Assembly (NCBI GenBank): GCA_000372225.1
Contig: AQTY01000002.1
Location: 1-64,000, forward strand
Direction: 5' to 3'
Source of the DNA: Candidatus Nitromaritima sp. SCGC AAA288-L16
GTDB taxonomy: Bacteria > Nitrospinota > Nitrospinia > Nitrospinales > VA-1
DNA: 64,000 nucleotides
A program made the position numbers and the translations under genes. The notes beneath the pieces are model-generated. The model was given only the letters and a program-made list of their open reading frames with translations. It was not told the origin of the DNA and ran no database searches. Below are positions 54,289 through 62,844 of this stretch, in pieces. How positions within the stretch are numbered: the first letter of the stretch is position 1; each line of letters opens with the position of its first letter.

Positions 54289-56196
54289 TTAGATGCGTTG
54301 TCCCCTAGTACCAGGAGGAGCTAGATTACAGTTGGTGGGGTTTCCTGTATGAACAGGAGACGGGTCGGAAACCGCGTTTAGGTATCGCACTCCTATATTC
54401 CCAATACATTTAAAAAACGCTTTCGCCAAAACCCAGAAAATAGGATAGCATGTAAGGCACCTTCGAAAACGCTTGAAGGGTCCGCCGCCATCCTCGCAAA
54501 GAAACATAAGACCGTTGGCATCGGACATGCTGAGGGTTCGTTGAATTTCGCTCATGTCATCGAGCGTCACGGTCAGCATCCGGTCGGCCGTTTGCACATA
54601 AGGCTGGACATCCATCCAAAAATCGTCGCCTTGGGCACGAAAGGCAATCACGAAAGAGTCTGTTATGCCGCCGATTTCAAAACGAAGCTGAAAAGTTTTG
54701 AAAAACCGTTGAAAGACCTTTCCCAGCCTGTTTGGTTTTCTTTTTTTGTGGTAGTGACCGTAACTAGCACGGAAAAATGACCATATAAACTCATTTTTCT
54801 CTTCCCGGGTGTCTTCACCTTGGCAATCATAAAAATATAGCCAAAAGACGGTCATGTAAAAAAGTTGAACGATCACCCCAACAATTCCCGGTTGCTTTTG
54901 GAACCAATACGAAAATCCCCCCGTGGATCCATGACAATGCGATAACAAGTTTCTCAGGGTTGAGCGTTCAAGTTTTTCCAACCGGACCACGGCACCGAAG
55001 TTATTGTAGTTATCCCAGTCAAACGACTCAATCAGTTTCCTTTTTTCATAATCCTGGAAAATTTGCGTGCCCGGATAAGGGGTCATCACAAAATACACAG
55101 CTTGGTGGTCCAACTTGACCCGCTTGGCAAATTCAGGATATTGGCGGATGTCCTGTTCGGTTTCATGGGGATGGCCGATAATTAGGAAAGCGTCCATCCT
55201 GATATTCGCTTCCTGTAAAATTTGGATGGCCTGCTCATGCTTTTTCAGCGATCCACCCTTCCTAAGTTTTTTGTATGTCTCAATATTGGGGCTTTCTATT
55301 CCGATCAGGATTTTTTCAAATCCGATGCGTTTTAAATCCTTCATTAGATGCCGGCACCGGATAACATCATCCGTTCTTGTTTCAGTGAAGATGCGAAAAT
55401 TGGTCAGATTACGTCGGAACATCAATTCTAATATTTTTTCCACGCGGTCCGGATCGAACATGAAGATAGAGTCGAAAAACTTGATGAGTTTTTTTACACG
55501 CTTATCGTGAAGCTGTTCTAACTCATCGACAAAATTTTCCGGACTTCGGGGACGAAATTTTTGATTCATCGTATCGTTTGCGCAAAAGGTGCATTTAGCG
55601 ATGCAGCCCCTTGAGCTGTAAATCGTGTCGACGGAATATGCGTTTCCTCTTTCTCCAAACCGATCCGGTCGGATATCTCGCAAAGCCATGGGGAGCTGGT
55701 CGAGCTCCTCAATCAGAGCGGCAGGCGGATTGTGCTGAACTGAACCCCCATTCTCTTTGAATGATAACCCCGAAATATTCCCACTGGGGCCGTGCAACAC
55801 AAGGTCCCGCAAAGGAAGCTCGCCCTCGCCCCGCACCACGGCATCCACATTGGGGTCCGCTAGAACCTGATCCGGTAACGCTGTCGGATGATAGCCACCC
55901 ATAATAACGTAAGTGCCGGCTTCTTTCGCAATTCGGGCATATTCACGCGCGTTGTTATACCCAGGGGTCATAGCGGAAATACCGACTAAATCGTATTCCC
56001 CTGACTTTAGGCTTTTCCTAAATGCTTTAATTGGATCGCGGTTGTACGGGCTGATAGGAATGCTGATGTGTTCGACGTCTTTTTCAATAAACGCACCCAA
56101 GTGACATAACTCGGTGATATCAGTCGTATAGGCGGGGTCAACTGGTTCAAACTTCTGATGGGACTTTACGAGGGCAATGCGTTTAAAGTAACTCAA
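54289..56196 (-). CDS. Radical SAM protein with B12-binding domain
   Basis: 635 aa. N-terminal cobalamin-binding fold (ISIPISPYNRDPIKAFRKSL..VGISAMTPGYNNA, GGYHPTALPDQVL), then the radical SAM domain with SRGCIAKCTFCAND (CxxxCxxC). The C-terminal ~150 residues (SCP2-like sterol carrier: DSFVIAFRAQGDDFW...DDMSEIQRTL) and two cysteines near the end are unusual. GC and codon use look higher than in the neighbours, hinting at transfer. A methylation or rearrangement of a lipid-like substrate is possible; unproven. Confidence 0.85.
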   Translation of the reverse strand: MSYFKRIALVKSHQKFEPVDPAYTTDITELCHLGAFIEKDVEHISIPISPYNRDPIKAFRKSLKSGEYDLVGISAMTPGYNNAREYARIAKEAGTYVIMGGYHPTALPDQVLADPNVDAVVRGEGELPLRDLVLHGPSGNISGLSFKENGGSVQHNPPAALIEELDQLPMALRDIRPDRFGERGNAYSVDTIYSSRGCIAKCTFCANDTMNQKFRPRSPENFVDELEQLHDKRVKKLIKFFDSIFMFDPDRVEKILELMFRRNLTNFRIFTETRTDDVIRCRHLMKDLKRIGFEKILIGIESPNIETYKKLRKGGSLKKHEQAIQILQEANIRMDAFLIIGHPHETEQDIRQYPEFAKRVKLDHQAVYFVMTPYPGTQIFQDYEKRKLIESFDWDNYNNFGAVVRLEKLERSTLRNLLSHCHGSTGGFSYWFQKQPGIVGVIVQLFYMTVFWLYFYDCQGEDTREEKNEFIWSFFRASYGHYHKKRKPNRLGKVFQRFFKTFQLRFEIGGITDSFVIAFRAQGDDFWMDVQPYVQTADRMLTVTLDDMSEIQRTLSMSDANGLMFLCEDGGGPFKRFRRCLTCYPIFWVLAKAFFKCIGNIGVRYLNAVSDPSPVHTGNPTNCNLAPPGTRGQRI

Positions 56197-56247
56197 AATG
56201 GTCCTTAACAGGCAGTTATAGAAGAAAAACGATTTAAGGCCATGCGC

Positions 56248-56385
56248 CTAAAAAATGTATTGTACTTGAGATGGATGGACGGCAAAAGGAACAACTAACA
56301 ATAAAATGACTACCAGCAAGATGAACGTTTCCAAGTTTAAGAAGACAAATGGTCTTTTATAGAATTTTGGTTCCCATTTGATCAC
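56248..56385 (-). CDS. 45-aa membrane peptide
   Basis: GTG start with a strong AAGGAGGTGA SD. MIKWEPKFYKRPFVFLNLET then one membrane helix (FILLVVILLLVVPFAV). It lies upstream of the radical SAM gene on the same strand. Confidence 0.6.
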   Translation of the reverse strand: MIKWEPKFYKRPFVFLNLETFILLVVILLLVVPFAVHPSQVQYIF

Positions 56386-56562
56386 TACAACTCACCTCCT
56401 TATATTCATTGATGCTCAAGGCAGATGAACGTTGATAGATTGCTAAATGCTTCTTAATATATGCCTTTCCATTGATAAAGGCAAGTCATCAGCTTGAAAA
56501 CACCCGTGGTGAAAGCAAAAGGGCTTGTTTGAATGACTAAAAGGCGGGTCAACAAAAGAGAT

Positions 56563-56603
56563 AAAAGCCCCACAACCCTGCAACATGGTTGATGGGGCTT
56601 TTT
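56563..56603. terminator. Bidirectional rho-independent terminator
   Basis: AAAAGCCCCA-C-AACC / GGTTG-A-TGGGGCTTTTT stem, flanked by A and T runs on both sides. The rest of 56386-56656 shows no gene that I can support. Confidence 0.75.
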
Positions 56604-56764
56604 GATTGAGGGTGGGTGTTGGCCTTTGACAAGGAGCTGAATTGACCCTCGTACTATTTTTTGCCGTCTTTAATTCACTAACCAAAAAATGGTATAATTT
56701 TAGTAGTTGAAATGGGGGCTTAAAAAAGGTTATTGCTCTACTCGTTACAAGGAGTACTCAGAGT

Positions 56765-56911
56765 ATGAATCCATCGACTCCATTTGCACCAAAGGAGAAA
56801 AAGCCATTGACTCTTTGTCCTGTCGCGCTGGCTATTGGCTGTGAAAAATGCCCCCTGTTCAAACCCTGTCCTTTAAAAACTATTTTGGGCGATCAGAAAA
56901 AAGGAAATTAA
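56765..56911 (+). CDS. 48-aa Cys-rich protein, copy 2
   Basis: Same product as 17375-17521 (five Cys in CPVALAIGCEKCPLFKPCP). AAGGAG SD. The frame is preserved in both copies. Confidence 0.6.
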   Translation: MNPSTPFAPKEKKPLTLCPVALAIGCEKCPLFKPCPLKTILGDQKKGN

Positions 56912-57035
56912 GAAAAATTTACCGCATCTTGAAACTTGAATTGGGTAATTTAAAAGGTATTTTTTTAGGTTTGAGTTATAGTGGTTTCAACAGGTGTCCG
57001 TTTTCTTAAGAACGATTAGTAAAATGGAGGGATTT

Positions 57036-57275
57036 ATGCCAGTTTATGAGTTTAAATGTAAAAGCTGTGGTCACACATTCGAAATGTTGATACCCAGTGC
57101 ATCTCAAGGGACATGTCCAAAATGCCACAGCAAGCGACTAGATGAACAACACTCTAACTTCTCGGCAAACAGCACAAAAGATGGCGGTCAACATGCCACA
57201 GATACCCCCCCACGCTGTAAAGTAGGACCGCCTTTATTCCCCTGTCCTACACACGGTCCATACTCATTGAATTGA
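57036..57275 (+). CDS. FmdB-family zinc-ribbon protein, copy 2
   Basis: 79 aa, MPVYEFKCKSCGHTFEML...CPKCHS, one codon longer than the 17014 copy (SANSTKDGG instead of SSTAEDGG). GGAGGG SD. Putative zinc-binding regulator. Confidence 0.8.
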   Translation: MPVYEFKCKSCGHTFEMLIPSASQGTCPKCHSKRLDEQHSNFSANSTKDGGQHATDTPPRCKVGPPLFPCPTHGPYSLN

Positions 57276-57372
57276 TAGGTCTGCGCGAGATATTTCTTCC
57301 TTGGCAATGTAGGAAAGCATGATTATGTGACTCCTGCTAGGTGGTAGTGTAGAAAAGATCAACGTACGAAAC

Positions 57373-57574
57373 CATTGTGTCAGATTTGCGTCAATCTGAT
57401 AGGCACTTTCTGGCATTTAGTGACACAACACGCAACAAGCGTCTCCCCAAGTCTAATTAAAGTAAGGGTTAATAAACTGAACCCGTGCTTTGGGAGCAGG
57501 GGGTCGGAGGTTCAAATCTTCTCATCCCGACCATTTAAAACAATGGGTTACGGTTTAGGCCGTGGCCCATTTTT
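57373..57574 (+). repeat. tRNA-Pro 3'-half repeat, copy F
   Basis: Full-length copy: arm with diverged dyad, ACACAACACGCAAC block, CGTGC-TTTGGGA-GCAGG, T arm (one change TTCAAATCTT), GACCA, terminator, then the GGGGCTAGCGTTTG tail. Immediately precedes the GDPD gene. Confidence 0.88.
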
Positions 57575-57692
57575 GGTTTGGTCTAGCACTGGGGCTAGCG
57601 TTTGTCCCTGTTTTAACCCCATCTCCCCCCACTTTGCTTATACCTGCCAACTAACATAAAATAGCCTGATCCTTCCATTAATAGAGGAACTT

Positions 57693-58745
57693 ATGTCTGG
57701 GAACATAAAGTTCAGGTTTTTTCTTTTAATCTCAATCCTTACAGCATTATTTTTCCCCCACTACAGCAATGCTAAATGTCCTACAAGGATGGGTTCGGTT
57801 TTTCCTCAGGATTTCTTTTTTGTAATAGCTCATAGAGGGTCAACCATTAAATTTCCAGAAAACACTATTCCTGCATTTAAGGAGTCCTTTAGCATAGATG
57901 GGGCCAACTCTCTAGAAGTAGATCTTTCTCTAACCAAAGACAGAAAGATTGTGTTATGGCGCGATTGGGATCTAAATAGTCCAATAGCAATAGTTAGAAA
58001 GAAAAAAGGAGAAGAAGTTGCGAAATTCAAGCCTTATGGCCCTCCTATAGTGGAATTGCGAGTGCAAACAAAAGTTAGTGAATTTAATTTTGATGAATTT
58101 ATCGACAAGCATGGTTACAAAGATAAAATAACTAACGTCAAAACAAATTTTAAAATTCCAACCTTTCAAGATTTAATTGAATGGGCAGTAAAACAAAATA
58201 AACTCAAATTATTGATATTGAAACTAAGGGTTCCTATTGATGAAAAGTATTTGATTCCAGTCATGCTTGAAGAAATCAGGAGAACAGTTCGTAAGATTAG
58301 CCCCCCACCCCATTTCCAATTTGTTATATCAGTACTCAATAAAGAGGGTTTAGAACTTTTAAGAAGTCCAGATGATAATTTTTTATTTTCTTTTGACCGC
58401 GAATTACCCCCATCTGGGATTGTAAACTACCATCGATTTACAACAGTTCCTGTAGCTATGAACTTTAAAAATAAATTTTCGAGCATTGGTTTTCCAAAAT
58501 ACTCTAGTGCCACTGAATCAAACTTAGATATATGGGCAGTATATAAATTTGTTTTAACTTTGGATTTGAAACTTCGCGATAACTATAAAAACGCTACATC
58601 CAATTATATAAATATTATTAGTTGGACATTCAATGATGAGAAAAAAATAAAATGCCTGATTAATTTAGGAGTTGATGGAATTGTGACTGATAAGCCAAAA
58701 AAGCTAAGAGAAATTGCATTAAAAATGGGAAAAGTTTTGCATTAA
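57693..58745 (+). CDS. Exported GDPD-family protein with altered active site
   Basis: 350 aa. Signal ending HYSNAK, then FFVIAHRGSTIKFPENTIPAFKES, ANSLEVDLSLTKDRKIVLWRDWD and a late WTFNDEKKIKCLINLGVDGIVTDKP. The TIM-barrel GDPD pattern is clear: first His-Arg and the Glu/Asp pair are present. The usual HD motif after the LTKD strand is WRD, so the catalytic His is replaced by Arg. Hydrolysis of glycerophosphodiesters may be lost or altered. Confidence 0.82.
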   Translation: MSGNIKFRFFLLISILTALFFPHYSNAKCPTRMGSVFPQDFFFVIAHRGSTIKFPENTIPAFKESFSIDGANSLEVDLSLTKDRKIVLWRDWDLNSPIAIVRKKKGEEVAKFKPYGPPIVELRVQTKVSEFNFDEFIDKHGYKDKITNVKTNFKIPTFQDLIEWAVKQNKLKLLILKLRVPIDEKYLIPVMLEEIRRTVRKISPPPHFQFVISVLNKEGLELLRSPDDNFLFSFDRELPPSGIVNYHRFTTVPVAMNFKNKFSSIGFPKYSSATESNLDIWAVYKFVLTLDLKLRDNYKNATSNYINIISWTFNDEKKIKCLINLGVDGIVTDKPKKLREIALKMGKVLH

Positions 58746-58830
58746 ATGGATATGAAAAATTTTTAAAGCAATAGTGGTAGTGCCGTGGTTTTAATTAAGA
58801 GGTTTAGGAAAGTAGGATTGCAGTAAAGTT

Positions 58831-59023
58831 TTTTGTGCCAATCTGATAGGCACTTCTTGGTATTTAGTGACACAACACGCAACGAGCGTCTCCGCAAGTC
58901 TAATTAAAATAAGGGTTAATAAGTAGAGCACCTGCTTTGGGACCAGGGGGTGGGAGGTTCAAATCCTCTCGCCCCGACCATTTAAAACGAGGGTTTATGG
59001 CGATTTGCTGTAAGCCCTTTTTG
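58831..59023 (+). repeat. tRNA-Pro 3'-half repeat, copy G (most diverged)
   Basis: Arm and dyad as in A. The segment TAGAGCACCTGC-TTTGGGA-CCAGG is closer to a real tRNA-Pro 5' anticodon stem than the other copies. The terminator is replaced by a related hairpin (GGGTTTATGGC / GCTGTAAGCCC) and T5. Follows the GDPD gene and precedes the M48 gene. Confidence 0.82.
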
Positions 59024-59070
59024 TTTTGTGTTAATTTTGAGGCAAAATCATACTCTATCAAACTTATATT

Positions 59071-59715
59071 GTGAAAATTTTATTTACTAAGGTGGCTATT
59101 GTTACAAAAATAATATTTTTGGTTGTTATGCTGTTGACCAGCTGTATCGGATTCCAAAAAAAATGTCAGGCACCTCTTTCTTCCGAATGTTCTAGTTTTA
59201 TAGACCTGTGGCAAAATACAATTGACTCCATTGTTTCAGCTAATTTCCCGTCAGAGATTGGTTATTACCGTTCGGTCGTCTGGGAAGATGATTTTGATAA
59301 CGCTTGGGTGAATAAAGGAAATGAAATAAATATTACTCGGCAATTTATTCAAAAACTTAATCATTCTCAAAGAATATTTGTTGCTGCCCATGAATTAGCA
59401 CATCTTAAGTTAGGGCATTATTATTCCAAGGTGGGAATTATTATACCGACACAACTTCCAACTATGAATAATTCCCATCAAAATCAATCTTTTGGTCATT
59501 ACAATTCTACTCTAAAAATGGGAAAAACAATTATGGCCAAAGGATTTGATCTCAATAAAGAAGAGGAAGCAGATAAACTAGCCTTAGAATTTGTCAAGAA
59601 CGTTGGATTAGACCCTAAAGATTACCTCAAATTACTTTTAATAATCCAACATTCAACTAATGATCCAGATATAAAAAAGCGCGTTCGCAGTATGAAAAAT
59701 ATTTTAACGAGATAG
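59071..59715 (+). CDS. M48-like metallopeptidase lipoprotein
   Basis: 214 aa, GTG start. The signal ends MLLTSC (lipobox). VAAHELAHLKLGH gives HExxH-type zinc ligands and EEEADKLALEFV the third ligand region of M48. Shorter than the typical BepA/LoiP. Probably an outer-membrane or periplasmic protease. Confidence 0.8.
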   Translation: MKILFTKVAIVTKIIFLVVMLLTSCIGFQKKCQAPLSSECSSFIDLWQNTIDSIVSANFPSEIGYYRSVVWEDDFDNAWVNKGNEINITRQFIQKLNHSQRIFVAAHELAHLKLGHYYSKVGIIIPTQLPTMNNSHQNQSFGHYNSTLKMGKTIMAKGFDLNKEEEADKLALEFVKNVGLDPKDYLKLLLIIQHSTNDPDIKKRVRSMKNILTR

Positions 59716-59905
59716 GTAGTAAAATGCTTTTAACTACGTGAAAACTAATTATTGCATTCATCCACTAAAGAAGTCTGAACGAACAGAAGAGAAATCCACC
59801 GAACAACTTGCAGAGATAGCGCAGAACCAAGCATTGATGGTGATGTGTTTTCAGTGAATATAATAATAGTGTGATTGAATAAAAATATGCCAATCAAGAC
59901 CAGTA

Positions 59906-60139
59906 TTAAAATTTGTTACGCCCTAAAGAAGTTTCTGGTTTTACTTCTATTGGGATTTGTAGTGGCATGCCCACTTTCCCAGTAAATTGACGGAGGCGTT
60001 CTTTTTCATTTTTTGTAAGTCTTATATACAATCTCTCTATCCTGGGAGAAGACATGGCCGGAAATTCAACTCCGGAACCAGCCATGGTAATGGGTATGTT
60101 CGTTGTAGGAGCAGCTAGGCTTATTGCCTTGTGGTTCAT
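59906..60139 (-). CDS. Doubtful small ORF downstream of the M28 gene
   Basis: 77 codons from MNHKAISL (frame open to 60166). No motif, no SD, and it lies in a 460-bp gap (59716-60176) with nothing else recognisable. Kept only because it follows the M28 peptidase closely on the same strand. Confidence 0.2.
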   Translation of the reverse strand: MNHKAISLAAPTTNIPITMAGSGVEFPAMSSPRIERLYIRLTKNEKERLRQFTGKVGMPLQIPIEVKPETSLGRNKF

Positions 60140-60176
60140 TCGGAGAAAAAATAGGATGGAGTGCATCTCTATTTCA

Positions 60177-61040
60177 TCAATTTGTGAGATGGCGTTCCAG
60201 AAAACCTGCGACCGCCTCAGTCGTATCCCGGATGAATTTCAGGTCCAGTGTTTCCACTGTGTCAGTCGCTTGGTGGTAATTTGGATTTCTAAAAAATGCA
60301 GTGTCGGTAATCATCACAGCGGGGATATCGTGCTCCCAAAAAGGAGAGTGATCGCTCAAGCGAACCTCCGTAAAGTCAATGCCAGACCCTGGCACGATTA
60401 GTTGTTCAACAGGTAAGGTGGGTTCAGAGTTACGCATTCCCTCGGTTACCTGGTGGGTCAGTTCCGTGGAGGGTTCGTTACCGACCACCGCTATAAAATC
60501 TCCAGTATCCGGATACTCAGTTGCGTTTACATAGACAGGATAACTTTGCGAACCGGGTTTACTGTCCCGGTAGCCTACCATTTCTAAAGAGATCATTCCG
60601 TTGAATCCTTTATTATTTTTTTTTGCCTCGAGTATGTGATGATGGCTTCCAACAAAACCGTATTCTTCTAAAGTGAACGCGGCGAATACCAGGGGTGTTT
60701 TTAGGGAAACAGGTTGCAGGCAATAAGCTATTTCCAACAACGTAGCCACGGCGCTGGCGTTATCGTCAGCCCCAGGTGAACCTTCGACGGTATCGTAATG
60801 CGCAGCGAGGACAAATGGGTCGAGGTCACTTTCGGTTCCCATTTGATATCCCAGGATATTGTCCGATGAACCGGCCTCGAAAGGAACTGGTTCGCTACTA
60901 ACTGTCAGTTGAAAGCGACGAAACTGATCGGCAATATAATCGCCGCAACGCTTAAGTTGATCGGGAGAGCTAAAAGGATTTCTTTCTCCCACTATCGCGT
61001 CAAGGTAACTTTTGATTCGTAAAAGCTCGGGCTTTTGCAT
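60177..61040 (-). CDS. M28-family zinc aminopeptidase
   Basis: 287 aa. FVLAAHYDTVEGSPGADDNASAVA (His and bridging Asp), TLEEYGFVGS (Glu-Glu), ISLEMVGY, and SDHSPFWEHDIPAVMITDT...YHQATDT carry the full M28 metal and catalytic set. No signal peptide is obvious, so it may be cytoplasmic. GC-richer than the neighbours. Confidence 0.92.
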   Translation of the reverse strand: MQKPELLRIKSYLDAIVGERNPFSSPDQLKRCGDYIADQFRRFQLTVSSEPVPFEAGSSDNILGYQMGTESDLDPFVLAAHYDTVEGSPGADDNASAVATLLEIAYCLQPVSLKTPLVFAAFTLEEYGFVGSHHHILEAKKNNKGFNGMISLEMVGYRDSKPGSQSYPVYVNATEYPDTGDFIAVVGNEPSTELTHQVTEGMRNSEPTLPVEQLIVPGSGIDFTEVRLSDHSPFWEHDIPAVMITDTAFFRNPNYHQATDTVETLDLKFIRDTTEAVAGFLERHLTN

Positions 61041-61086
61041 CTTCGGTATTCACATAAAATTTTTATTTGCATTATACCTCTGGCAG

Positions 61087-61290
61087 CTAACTTTTTTTAG
61101 GTCGCCCACGCTTTTTTGGTGGATTTTGAGGATTGTTATCTTTGGTAAAAGTACTACGCGGCTTTGTTCTCAGTATTTCGATACTTGCTATTAATGCCTA
61201 TCTTTCCGCTTCACATTCAGCATGCTCGTTGTAAAAAAAAGTCAAATAACAAATACTCAATACAAAGATAATTAAAATTATAAAAAACAT
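61087..61290 (-). pseudogene. Nonsense copy of the 18009 membrane protein
   Basis: MFFIILIIFVLSICYLTFFYNEHAECEAER matches the start of the 18009 product, then TAG where that gene has CAG. The frame continues ALIASIEILRTK... to a basic PPKKRGRPKKS end with an AT-hook-like GRP. Single premature stop, otherwise intact 67-codon frame. Confidence 0.65.
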
Positions 61291-61299
61291 AATTTGGAC

Positions 61300-61422
61300 C
61301 TATTCAAATCTCCACATAGCAAATAAAGTAATGAAGAGAGCCAGAGCAAATATAAAAACAAAATAATAGTCAAAGACTGATCTGCGGTTTTTGTAAAGAG
61401 GTTTATTTGTTTGGTTATTCAT
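61300..61422 (-). CDS. 40-aa membrane peptide
   Basis: MNNQTNKPLYKNRRSVFDYY then one membrane helix (FVFIFALALFITLFAMW). Shares KNRRS-x2-DYY and the upstream leader with the 50045 gene. Confidence 0.5.
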   Translation of the reverse strand: MNNQTNKPLYKNRRSVFDYYFVFIFALALFITLFAMWRFE

Positions 61423-61484
61423 ACGTTCTTATCGATATAATGGTTTATAACTAAAGGGGAAATGTCTTAACACCTTTAAACAAA
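61423..61484 (-). promoter_or_regulatory. Second-type leader, copy 2
   Basis: Same sequence as 50249-50311 with few changes (…GGTGTTAA…TTCCCCTTTAG…ACCATTATATCGATAAG). It is back to back with first-type leader copy 6. Confidence 0.55.
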
Positions 61485-61496
61485 GAAGGTATGAAG

Positions 61497-61531
61497 GATT
61501 TGTTAGTGGGTTTAAATAAAGGGGGTGGCTA
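61497..61531 (+). promoter_or_regulatory. Shared small-gene leader, copy 6
   Basis: TTTGTTAGTGG-GTTTAAATAAAGGGGG-TGGCTA then ATG at 61532; the best match to the consensus. Confidence 0.65.
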
Positions 61532-61612
61532 ATGATCGGACGGATACTATTTCTTCTTATTCCAATTTTGGGTGCTATTGCGATGTGGTATTTTTATCAA
61601 GATACTTTATGA
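61532..61612 (+). CDS. 26-aa membrane peptide
   Basis: MIGRILFLLIPILGAIAMWYFYQDTL, a single hydrophobic helix. GGGGG SD in the leader. The stop overlaps the next start (ATGA). Confidence 0.55.
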   Translation: MIGRILFLLIPILGAIAMWYFYQDTL

Positions 61613-61725
61613 ATCCTATGAAAAAAAAAGCTAACCTTCTTTTCTGGATATTGATGTTTATCGGCATAGCATTGGCATCTTTTTCTTTAATCATAGACCA
61701 TGTCGGGGTATCAATTAATCAGTAA
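61609..61725 (+). CDS. 38-aa membrane peptide, coupled
   Basis: MNPMKKKAN then one membrane helix (LLFWILMFIGIALASFSLII) and DHVGVSINQ. Starts at ATGA overlapping the 26-aa gene, so expression depends on it. The pair may form a small membrane complex. Confidence 0.5.
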   Translation: MNPMKKKANLLFWILMFIGIALASFSLIIDHVGVSINQ

Positions 61726-61741
61726 CCACATAGGGAGCACA

Positions 61742-61774
61742 ATGAAAAAATATCTATTTCTTATTCCAGATTAA
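61742..61774 (+). pseudogene. Orphan signal-peptide start
   Basis: GGGAGC SD, MKKYLFLIPD then stop. The first six residues and DNA match the 49703/43190 signal module; the rest is lost. Confidence 0.4.
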
Positions 61775-61821
61775 TTTAGGTCAAAATTGGTAGTACAATA
61801 TAGGAATTACTACACATAAAG

Positions 61822-62520
61822 ATGGCTCTGAGGAAAATGGAAGCTTTAGGATTTAAAATATTCTGGCTCCTTCTAATAATTTTTTTATGGTTACTGCTGG
61901 CTAAGAGACGGCCTAAAACCAAAAAATCCACCACAACAATAAATAAAGAGCCAAAACACCTTGAGTCAATATATAGGAATTGTGAATTTTGTGGTCAACC
62001 TATATCAAAAAGAAGGCTTGCGGTCGCACCTGATGCCACTCTTTGTGTTCCATGCAAAACAGATTTGGAAGGGAGAGAAATTAGTTTTCCCATTGAAGAA
62101 ATATCAGAAGATACGGAAGCCGATTATGAATTAGTCTCGGAAATGATGGATGAAGTAATACCAAAAGCTACAGAAAAGCATCTTGATGATTACGAACAAA
62201 AATCGGAAATAACTGAAGATAAAAAACCAGTCGAAACTTACCAGATCGAAGAAATACAAAGGATCTCAAGATTAATAACTGGTTACAAACATCAAAGGCT
62301 ATGTTTTTATTCTAGCGTTATTGAACCTTTGCATGATGAAGATCTTTTTCAGGTTGAAACCTATAGCCACGGTACTTTTCGTTTCACCAAGGCCCAATTT
62401 CATCAACACTTCCCTAATGTAATTAAAAGCGTGAGTTACAAAGAACACGGAATGTACCATTACCCAACAATACCCGGCAAAGCTTTGCCTTTCAAAATAA
62501 AAAAGCTTGAGTCGAATTAA
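61822..62520 (+). CDS. Membrane-anchored DksA/TraR-type zinc finger protein
   Basis: 232 aa. N-terminal membrane helix (IFWLLLIIFLWLLLA), then CEFCGQPISKRRLAVAPDATLCVPC, a C4 DksA/TraR zinc finger (CxxC-x17-CxxC). An acidic linker (~95-145) follows, and a ~85-residue C-terminal domain (ISRLITGYKHQRLCFYSS...). DksA fingers are normally on soluble coiled-coil proteins; anchoring to the membrane is unusual. Function unknown. Confidence 0.65.
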   Translation: MALRKMEALGFKIFWLLLIIFLWLLLAKRRPKTKKSTTTINKEPKHLESIYRNCEFCGQPISKRRLAVAPDATLCVPCKTDLEGREISFPIEEISEDTEADYELVSEMMDEVIPKATEKHLDDYEQKSEITEDKKPVETYQIEEIQRISRLITGYKHQRLCFYSSVIEPLHDEDLFQVETYSHGTFRFTKAQFHQHFPNVIKSVSYKEHGMYHYPTIPGKALPFKIKKLESN

Positions 62521-62675
62521 CATGATTAAAAAAGGAAGTAGTTAAACAAGAATTGTTCTAGGAAGTTTTATCAATCAGCCCGAGGTACACTTGAGGTACA
62601 GTAAGCGAGGAATTTGGAGTAAAATAGGGAAGCAACAAAAACTTAACTGATTGTAAAATCAGGTCATACAGTTCT

Positions 62676-62750
<75 letters not shown>

Positions 62751-62844
62751 TATAATACAAATGAAGGAGAAATTGCATTAATCTCCCCCTACCTGAAATA
62801 GAATAGCCCCATAGTTGATCTGAAATCTATCTTGACGCTGCGAA

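Larger units (their letters stand above)
56657..57285 (+). repeat. 0.63-kb inverted duplication, right copy
   Basis: Reverse complement of 17005-17630 over its full length, with a few substitutions and a 3-nt indel in the zinc-ribbon gene. Ends 88 bp before tRNA-Pro copy F. Confidence 0.9.
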
